A stretch of DNA of 9,862 nt from NCBI GenBank assembly GCA_014804185.1, contig JAAVAG010000133.1, positions 1 to 9,862 on the forward strand, in the 5' to 3' direction. A program made the translations under genes and the position numbers. Shown piece by piece: positions 5,207 through 9,862 of the stretch; the first letter of the stretch is position 1, and each line of letters opens with the position of its first letter. The stretch comes from Lachnospiraceae bacterium (GTDB taxonomy: Bacteria; Bacillota; Clostridia; Lachnospirales; Lachnospiraceae). The notes below the pieces were generated by a model that did not search any database, was not told where the DNA came from, and saw nothing but the letters and a program-made list of their open reading frames with translations.

Positions 5207-6605
5207 AGTAAAGACAAAGAATCCCACAAAGCCTCCTGAGTGGCTGAGGGATGCGGTGATCTATGAACTGAATCCCAAGACTTTTACCTCTCCCGACGGC
5301 GAGGGGAAAGGATCCGGGAGCGGCACTTTCCGCAGTGCGGTGGAAAAACTTCCTTATCTGAGGGAACTGGGAATCAATACCATATGGATGGCAGGATTTA
5401 CCAGGGGAAACAGGCATTTTTCGGACTTCTGGACTGTATACGCCATGGAAAATCCGGAGCAGGTGGATGAGGAATTGGGAAGTCCGGAGGAACTGGCCGC
5501 GTTTGTGGAGGAGGCGCACCGACAGGGGATCCGCGTGATTGCGGAGGCGGTGACGCATGGCGTGACATTTGGCAGTCCGCTGACAGAGGCGCATCCGGAC
5601 TGGTTTCGGGGAAGCGAGTGGGGAATGGCGGATTTTGATTATGGCAATCGGGAATTTCGGGAGTGGTGGATCCGGCTTTGGATCGGACATACGGTGCGGT
5701 TTGGATTTGACGGCTACCGGCTGGACGGGCCAAACGGCGTGTCCTCCTTTGAGGAAGTACTGGGCGTGTGGGACGATATCGCCTGGGGATGTCTGGAGCG
5801 CGGACATGAGATTGCGGTGATCGGAGAAAACAGCCGGTATCACGTCCGACAGTGTGACAGGGATACCTTTACCCACGATATGGCAGGGGATTTTTCGCCG
5901 GAGCCAGGGTATGCCACGATGCAGATCAGCTGCCATGACGAGGGGATCAATATGGGCCCAGGCAATTACTATGCGCTGCGCGGCAGCAGGTTTAAATTCG
6001 GCTACAGCGCCGTTTTCGGCTATAATATCCCGCTCTTTATGGCGGGGGAAGAATTTGACGCGGATGTGCACAGCGTCAGCGCGCTGAAGAAAAAAATATA
6101 TGAGGGATTTGAGAGCAGCCGGGAGATCGATTTTTACGACAACAATCCGGACACGGAGGGCGGCGGCTGGCTGTTGGGAAACCGGCTGTGCTGGGAAGAG
6201 ACGGAGCAGGAGGGACACCGGGAGATGCTTCTGGACTGCCGGAAAATCCTGAAGATACGAAACGAAAACGCGGATCTTCTGCATTATGACCGGGAAGAGA
6301 CAAAGATCCTGCCCGTGGCCTGCATCCCCAAGACAGGCTCAATCCCTTATATCCGGTATCAGCCGGGGCAGTCCGCCATACTGGTGGCGGGCAATGAGAG
6401 AATCGTGGACTGTACATTTATCCTTCGTGTGCCTCTGCGGGAGATGGGATTCGAGGAGACGGGAAGTTTCAGGATTACCGATCTGTGGAGCGGCAGGGAG
6501 CAGATTGTGGAGGCGCGTTACATGAAGTGCCTGCGCGTTACAGTGCCCGGGGATTACAAACCGGAGGGCGGGGTACGCGCGTACCGAATCAGCCGTCATA
6601 TATGA
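5193..6605 (+). CDS. Divergent cytoplasmic GH13 (alpha-amylase superfamily) protein
   Basis: The 470-residue product starts with the GH13 entry sequence AVIYELNPKTF (21-31) and has no signal peptide, so it should act inside the cell. Region II is FGFDGYRLDGP with the presumed nucleophile Asp178. Region III is AVIGENSRY with the presumed acid/base Glu212. Region IV is ISCHDEG with His248-Asp249. The three catalytic acids are therefore present. Region I, normally DxVxNH, reads EAVTHG (118-123), losing its usual Asp, Asn and His. The Glu212 to Asp249 distance is only 37 residues, shorter than in most amylases. After the barrel comes a C-terminal beta-rich part (about 365-470) like domain C. It is the last gene of the operon. 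It may hydrolyse, transfer or phosphorolyse a small glucoside or glycosyl-polyol. Specificity is unknown. Confidence 0.8.
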   Translation: MAHIEVKTKNPTKPPEWLRDAVIYELNPKTFTSPDGEGKGSGSGTFRSAVEKLPYLRELGINTIWMAGFTRGNRHFSDFWTVYAMENPEQVDEELGSPEELAAFVEEAHRQGIRVIAEAVTHGVTFGSPLTEAHPDWFRGSEWGMADFDYGNREFREWWIRLWIGHTVRFGFDGYRLDGPNGVSSFEEVLGVWDDIAWGCLERGHEIAVIGENSRYHVRQCDRDTFTHDMAGDFSPEPGYATMQISCHDEGINMGPGNYYALRGSRFKFGYSAVFGYNIPLFMAGEEFDADVHSVSALKKKIYEGFESSREIDFYDNNPDTEGGGWLLGNRLCWEETEQEGHREMLLDCRKILKIRNENADLLHYDREETKILPVACIPKTGSIPYIRYQPGQSAILVAGNERIVDCTFILRVPLREMGFEETGSFRITDLWSGREQIVEARYMKCLRVTVPGDYKPEGGVRAYRISRHI

Positions 6606-6624
6606 AATAAAAGGTGAACAGCAA

Positions 6625-6677
6625 AGTCTAAAGAAGCCGTGCGCCAGGTAAAATCGGTGTCACTGCTCCTTTAGACT
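6625..6677. terminator. 53-nt imperfect hairpin between convergent genes
   Basis: AGTCTAAAG (6625-6633) pairs perfectly with CTTTAGACT (6669-6677). Inside, AGC/GCT and GTG/CAC pair after single mismatches, then CGCC pairs with GGTG past a one-base bulge, leaving a 10-nt loop (about 19 bp in all). It sits between the operon end (6605) and the end of the convergent gene (6698). On the minus strand it is followed by TTTGCTGTT, so it may terminate the minus-strand gene. On the plus strand no T-run follows. It could alternatively be a dispersed palindromic repeat. Confidence 0.5.
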
Positions 6678-6697
6678 GTAATCACAAACAAATCATA

Positions 6698-7459
6698 TCA
6701 CATACGCAGATCAAAATGCTGTCCTACCAATTTCTCCTCTTTTGTCTGAATGTGGTCGCTCATTCCGGCATAAATCACATCATCCACCTTGCGCAGCAAT
6801 TCATCCAGACTGGACGCCGTTACTGTGACAAGGTCTTCCTCCTCATCTGTCCGCTCGGCCTTAAGCTTCTCAAGTTTCTCCTGCTGCTCTTTCTTTGCAG
6901 CTTTTTTTGCCTCTGTCTTTTTTGCTTCCTTTTTCTCGGCCGCTTTTTTCTCGATGCGTTTTTTCTGCGCTTGAAGAGATTTATCTACCACAGCAAAGAA
7001 AGACATCGTCCCGCCGTCATTGATCTTTACGCCGTATGATTTCACGTCTGGCCGATTGCCTAAGCTTGCTTTCAATTGCTGTATGCCGCTTGCCGCCTGG
7101 TTCAGAATCCCCTCATACTGGGCGCGGAAGTTTTCGTCCTCCGCCATACGCTCTATTTTTTCCTCGTCGATCAGCACTACCATCTTGTGGGGATTGTTAA
7201 AACTTGCCGCCTGGGACTTGGCAAGTTCTTTCATATCGGAACTCACCAGGACAAAATCCATGCTGCCATATTTACTTTTTAACTGTTCATAATACTTTGC
7301 CGCATTCTCGCTGAGTTTAGGTGCACCGATGGTTCTGCCGGTAATCCTGCCTGCCTTTTTCTGCTCTGTATCCTGCGTTTTTTTGGCAGTCTCTGCCTGG
7401 CTGGCCTGGTTTGCCACTTCCGTGGCCGCGTATCTTTCCGTATTTTGTACCGCGCTCAT
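6698..7459 (-). CDS. DUF6033-like hypothetical protein
   Basis: The 253-residue product resembles proteins I recall as DUF6033, which have no established function. The N-terminus (about 1-45) is polar and low in hydrophobic residues. A folded core of about 46-160 carries KLSENAAKYYEQLKSKYGSM, FVLVSSDM, KMVVLIDEEKIERMAEDENF and INDGGTMSFFAVVDKS. Residues about 165-205 are a highly charged Lys/Glu/Ala helix, probably a coiled coil. The C-terminus ends with LDELLRKVDDVIYAG and IGQHFDLR-like VGQHFDLRM. There is no signal peptide or membrane segment. AAGGAGG (7469-7475, minus strand) nine bases before the ATG supports this start. It is a single gene, convergent to the operon and divergent from the BlaI-type gene, with a possible SigD-type promoter. 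Confidence 0.82.
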   Translation of the reverse strand: MSAVQNTERYAATEVANQASQAETAKKTQDTEQKKAGRITGRTIGAPKLSENAAKYYEQLKSKYGSMDFVLVSSDMKELAKSQAASFNNPHKMVVLIDEEKIERMAEDENFRAQYEGILNQAASGIQQLKASLGNRPDVKSYGVKINDGGTMSFFAVVDKSLQAQKKRIEKKAAEKKEAKKTEAKKAAKKEQQEKLEKLKAERTDEEEDLVTVTASSLDELLRKVDDVIYAGMSDHIQTKEEKLVGQHFDLRM

Positions 7460-7489
7460 AACACATATCCTCCTTGACCCTGAATATTT

Positions 7490-7509
7490 GATTAAAATCC
7501 GTTTTAATC
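7490..7509. promoter_or_regulatory. Perfect AT-rich inverted repeat upstream of the DUF6033-like gene
   Basis: GATTAAAA (7490-7497) and TTTTAATC (7502-7509) form a perfect 8-bp inverted repeat with a 4-nt centre. It lies 31-50 bp upstream of the minus-strand start codon and just downstream of the predicted transcription start near 7514. It could be an operator or a weak leader hairpin; the AT content makes an operator more plausible. Confidence 0.45.
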
Positions 7510-7520
7510 CTACATCTGTT

Positions 7521-7547
7521 ATTTCGGCAGAACTGTCAATATAATTA
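7521..7547 (-). promoter_or_regulatory. Possible SigD/FliA-type promoter for the DUF6033-like gene
   Basis: On the minus strand, TAAT (complement of 7544-7547), a 15-bp spacer and GCCGAAAT (complement of 7521-7528) match the Bacillus SigD consensus TAAA-N15-GCCGATAT at 10 of 12 positions. A SigA -35 box TTGACA (complement of 7534-7539) lies in the same stretch but has no acceptable -10 at 16-18 bp. The SigD reading therefore fits better. SigD normally controls motility and autolysin genes. Confidence 0.4.
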
Positions 7548-7580
7548 ATCTGTCGCCATTGCGTTCCTGGCAGATCTTTC

Positions 7581-7609
7581 TTGACAAATAAGGTCTACAA
7601 TGTTAGACT
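7581..7609 (+). promoter_or_regulatory. SigA-type promoter for the BlaI/BlaR1-like operon
   Basis: TTGACA (7581-7586), a perfect -35 box, is followed after exactly 17 bp by TAGACT (7604-7609), matching 4 of 6 positions of the -10 consensus. Transcription would start near 7616, about 84 nt before the BlaI-type start codon. The spacer and -10 box are covered by a palindrome-like operator. Confidence 0.72.
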
Positions 7610-7644
7610 TTTTTAAAGGTTTAAAAATGTAGACCCGCAATGTA
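7592..7644. promoter_or_regulatory. Candidate BlaI-type operators
   Basis: GTCTACAATGTTAGAC (7593-7608) is an imperfect palindrome over the spacer and -10 box, built from TACA/TGT words like the TACA-TGTA core of BlaI/MecI operators. GGTCTACA (7592-7599) recurs inverted as TGTAGACC (7628-7635), centres 36 bp apart, and a further AATGTA follows at 7639-7644. The layout fits autorepression by the BlaI-type protein encoded just downstream. Confidence 0.6.
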
Positions 7645-7699
7645 AAAGAGCAGGGCCGAACAGCGCGTGCGGGGCAGGAAATATGCGAGGAGGAGCGGG

Positions 7700-8110
7700 A
7701 TGAAAAATACAGACAGAAATAAGGAAAGTATTCGGAAAACGGAGGAAAATCCGCCGGAAATCAGACTCAGTGAGAGCGAATACTACCTAATGGACATTAT
7801 TTGGGAAAAACAACCCATCGGGTCCACGGAACTTGCCAGGTGTTGTCTGGAGAAGCTGGGATGGAAAAAATCCACAGCCTATACCATGCTCAAACGTCTC
7901 ACGGACAAAAAGGCGGCCAAAAACGAAAACGCAGTTGTGACGGCGCTGATCGACAGAGAAATGGTGTTCCGTCAGGAGAGCGAGGCGCTGTTGGAAAAAT
8001 CGTTCCGAGGATCTCTTCCGGATTTTTTTGCCGCATTTTTACAGGACAGGAAACTGACCCGGGAGGAGGCCGAAAAAATAGCGGCGATGATTAAGGAGGC
8101 GGCGAAGTGA
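7700..8110 (+). CDS. BlaI/MecI/CopY-family transcriptional repressor
   Basis: The 136-residue protein has the winged-helix domain of BlaI/MecI repressors at about residues 23-90: LSESEYYLMDIIWEKQPIGS, then TELARCCLEKLGWKKSTAYT and MLKRLTDKK. A C-terminal helical dimerisation part follows (about 91-136), including the family-like SFRGSLPDFFAAFL. It carries about 20 polar residues ahead of the usual start of the fold. Family members dimerise on TACA/TGTA palindromes and are inactivated by cleavage after a membrane protease senses a signal. AGGAGG (7688-7693), six bases before ATG 7700, favours this start over GTG at 7667. It overlaps the next gene by one base (TGATG), so the pair is translationally coupled. 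Confidence 0.93.
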   Translation: MKNTDRNKESIRKTEENPPEIRLSESEYYLMDIIWEKQPIGSTELARCCLEKLGWKKSTAYTMLKRLTDKKAAKNENAVVTALIDREMVFRQESEALLEKSFRGSLPDFFAAFLQDRKLTREEAEKIAAMIKEAAK

Positions 8111-9862
8111 TGCAGTGGGCACTGGGCTTTTGCAGAGGATATTTTCAGATGTGCGCCGCGGCGGTATTTGTAATATTGGCAGTTTTCGTGCTGCGCCTGG
8201 TTCTGAGGAGGCTGCCAAAAAATATACTGTGTCTGCTGTGGCTTGCGGTCTTTTTCCGGCTGCTCTGCCCTGTGGCGGTGCAGGGCCCCATACCCGATCT
8301 GTGGGGGTGGAATTCTGCGGGCCGGGAGGCGGATGCGGCTTCCAGCGATTTTATAGCGGACAGTCAGGCGGATATGGGGAAAAATGATGTGTATACCGGA
8401 CTGCTGCAGGGGATGGATGAAACAGAGAATGCGGGCGGATCGCCGGCGGATATGCAGAAAGCGGACGGCATGCAGGGAAAAAATGAAACGGAAGGTGAGG
8501 CGGGCGGCAAAGAGCGGGATGTCGACGCAGGCGGTCAGGAGCCGGTGGGAGCAAAGTCCGGGGCTTTGTGGGCAATAGCGGGCACATTACTGCAAAAATT
8601 GGGTGAAGAGTTTTTCGGGCTGTCTGGAGCGGACCGGGCGGCGCTTGTGTGCGGATTTGCCGCGATGCTGGGAACGGTTATTTATATGATTTTGGGAATC
8701 CGGCGTTATGCCGCACTGGTCAGGCTGACGCGGACGGCAGCAGCAGTGGATGCAGCGGTGGAAAAGCGCCGGATCAAAATTATGGAATGTGCCGGGACGC
8801 CTGTCCCTATGGTATTTGGCGTGCTGCATCCGGCCGTCTATCTTCCGACAGGATTTGCCGAAGAGGTGGATGTGCAGGAACGGGACCTGATTCTGCGCCA
8901 TGAGGAGGCGCATATCAGAAGGGGCGACCATCTGATGAAAGTTCTCTCCTGGGCAGCGCTTGGAATACACTGGTGGAACCCGCTGGTGTGGATTTGTGCT
9001 GTGCTGTGTCAGAAAGATATGGAGATGGCCTGCGACGAATATGTGATGGCGCATGCCGCAGAGGATATGCGGGCGGAATATGCGGGCGCGCTGCTGCATT
9101 TTTCCATGCGGCGCAGCGGGCTTGTGTTTCCGGCTGCGTTCGGGGAAAGTAATACGCAAAAAAGAGTGCGGAATGTATTGAGATATCATAAAAGACCTGC
9201 GGCGTTTACCGTTCTGGCTTTGTGCATCGTAGGAGCGCTGACGGTATGCCTGGCCACCAATCTCCGCACTGTGGAGGGAAGTCCCGGGACAGGGGATGAT
9301 CTCGCGGCAAATGCAGGCAGCGGGACGGATTCCGCAGACGGCGGAAAGCAGACGGATGGTGCGGGTACGGACGGGGGAAACCCGGCAGACGGGGCAGATC
9401 TTTCGAAAACAGAGGAAAAGAGCGTATTTGCCTCCATAGAAGAACTTGGCGAATATTACCGCGCCCGCTGGCAGGAGAAGTTTTCGGCGAAAAATACATC
9501 TGTTGGAACAGCAGCGGCAGGCAGGGAACAGGTGTGGTATGTGGGAACTGAAGAAACGGAAGATTCCGGTGAAATATTCGGCGGAGACGGTTGGCAGCAA
9601 AATGCCGCAGAAGATATACGATATATAGAGATGACATTCTGCACGATGGATTCGGGTACGGGGATTCCGACGATGTATAAGACCTGGGTGATTTGCCGGG
9701 AGCGCAGCGGAGAACTTTATGTGGAAAATGTGGAGGAAGAAAGTTTTGAGCGTGTGGAAACAGCGGAGCAGGCGCGGCGGATGGGCAGTTTCCCTTTCTG
9801 GGGATATTTCGGGCAGGACAGGGAGACGGGAGCAAACTGTGCCGGGGTGATCACGGACAGAG
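8110..9862 (+). CDS. BlaR1/MecR1-like M56-family membrane metalloprotease, 3' end missing
   Basis: The frame opens at ATG 8110, overlapping the repressor stop, and stays open to the window edge (584 residues seen). Two membrane segments lie at about 12-33 and 38-57, a third at 176-197, a hydrophobic stretch at 287-300 and a last one at 364-384. The zinc-protease motif HEEAH is at 264-268, with Glu305 (MEMACDEYV) as probable third ligand, and the family landmark PMVFGVLHPAVYLP at 233-246. This is the signal-transducing protease that triggers cleavage of its BlaI partner. Two oddities are visible: an acidic, Gly/Ala-rich loop of about 85 residues between segments 2 and 3 (70-155), and a similar linker (388-435) before an external domain that shows no penicillin-binding SxxK motif in the visible part. 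The signal sensed is unknown. Confidence 0.9.
   Translation, partial: MQWALGFCRGYFQMCAAAVFVILAVFVLRLVLRRLPKNILCLLWLAVFFRLLCPVAVQGPIPDLWGWNSAGREADAASSDFIADSQADMGKNDVYTGLLQGMDETENAGGSPADMQKADGMQGKNETEGEAGGKERDVDAGGQEPVGAKSGALWAIAGTLLQKLGEEFFGLSGADRAALVCGFAAMLGTVIYMILGIRRYAALVRLTRTAAAVDAAVEKRRIKIMECAGTPVPMVFGVLHPAVYLPTGFAEEVDVQERDLILRHEEAHIRRGDHLMKVLSWAALGIHWWNPLVWICAVLCQKDMEMACDEYVMAHAAEDMRAEYAGALLHFSMRRSGLVFPAAFGESNTQKRVRNVLRYHKRPAAFTVLALCIVGALTVCLATNLRTVEGSPGTGDDLAANAGSGTDSADGGKQTDGAGTDGGNPADGADLSKTEEKSVFASIEELGEYYRARWQEKFSAKNTSVGTAAAGREQVWYVGTEETEDSGEIFGGDGWQQNAAEDIRYIEMTFCTMDSGTGIPTMYKTWVICRERSGELYVENVEEESFERVETAEQARRMGSFPFWGYFGQDRETGANCAGVITDR

Noticed and set aside
3791..5227. Minus-strand open frame of 478 codons across the second Gfo/Idh gene and deoC
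   Set aside because: It spans two well-supported plus-strand genes and their junction and has a His/Leu/Arg-rich composition typical of antisense frames.
5106..6284. Minus-strand open frame of 392 codons opposite the GH13 gene
   Set aside because: No domain pattern or ribosome binding site; the plus strand carries clear GH13 motifs.
6625..6677. Integron attC site
   Set aside because: The arms end in AAAG/CTTT and lack the AAC/GTT core expected of attC, and no integrase or cassette array is nearby.
7667..7699. GTG start adding eleven residues to the BlaI-type protein
   Set aside because: ATG at 7700 has a perfect AGGAGG site; the extension is Arg-rich and unlike the family.
8587..9835. Overlapping minus-strand open frames of 337 and 209 codons opposite the BlaR1-like gene
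   Set aside because: The plus-strand frame is continuous from 8110 to the edge and carries HEEAH and membrane segments; the antisense frames have no family features.
1..9862. CRISPR arrays, tRNA or rRNA genes, insertion sequences, attachment sites
   Set aside because: No regularly spaced repeats, transposase motifs, terminal repeats or tRNA-like cloverleaf sequences were seen on either strand.

Overview
The window looks like chromosome from a Gram-positive anaerobe of the Clostridia, probably Lachnospiraceae. The signs are strong AGGAGG-type ribosome binding sites, SigA-type promoters in AT-rich gaps between fairly GC-rich genes, a BlaI/BlaR1-type pair with an M56 peptidase, and a protein resembling the DUF6033 family. 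This placement is inferred from gene content, not from a marker gene.

Layout. Positions 1-101 hold the 3' end of a plus-strand gene, possibly an FGGY sugar kinase. A strong hairpin (142-174) terminates the minus-strand DeoR-family regulator at 208-996. A 256-bp AT-rich divergent control region (997-1252) has a near-consensus promoter for the regulator, an inverted repeat around it, two sets of direct repeats and a structured leader. From 1253 to 6605 runs a five-gene plus-strand operon: a Gfo/Idh/MocA oxidoreductase, a zinc-dependent medium-chain dehydrogenase, a second Gfo/Idh/MocA-like protein lacking the usual catalytic residues, a DeoC-type aldolase, and a divergent cytoplasmic GH13 protein. 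A 53-nt imperfect hairpin separates the operon from the convergent minus-strand DUF6033-like gene (6698-7459). A second divergent control region (7460-7699) then leads to a BlaI-type repressor (7700-8110) and an overlapping BlaR1/MecR1-like membrane metalloprotease (8110 to the window end, incomplete).

How the genes may work together. The DeoR regulator probably senses a phosphorylated sugar or polyol intermediate and controls the divergent operon. The operon could oxidise a glycoside, sugar or polyol in the cytoplasm (two dehydrogenases plus a Gfo/Idh paralogue), open or transfer a glycosidic bond (GH13) and split a product by aldol cleavage (DeoC). No transporter is present in the window, and the substrate cannot be read from sequence. 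This gene combination is the best candidate here for an undescribed pathway. The BlaI/BlaR1-like pair is a separate stress- or antibiotic-sensing module whose target genes are not evident.
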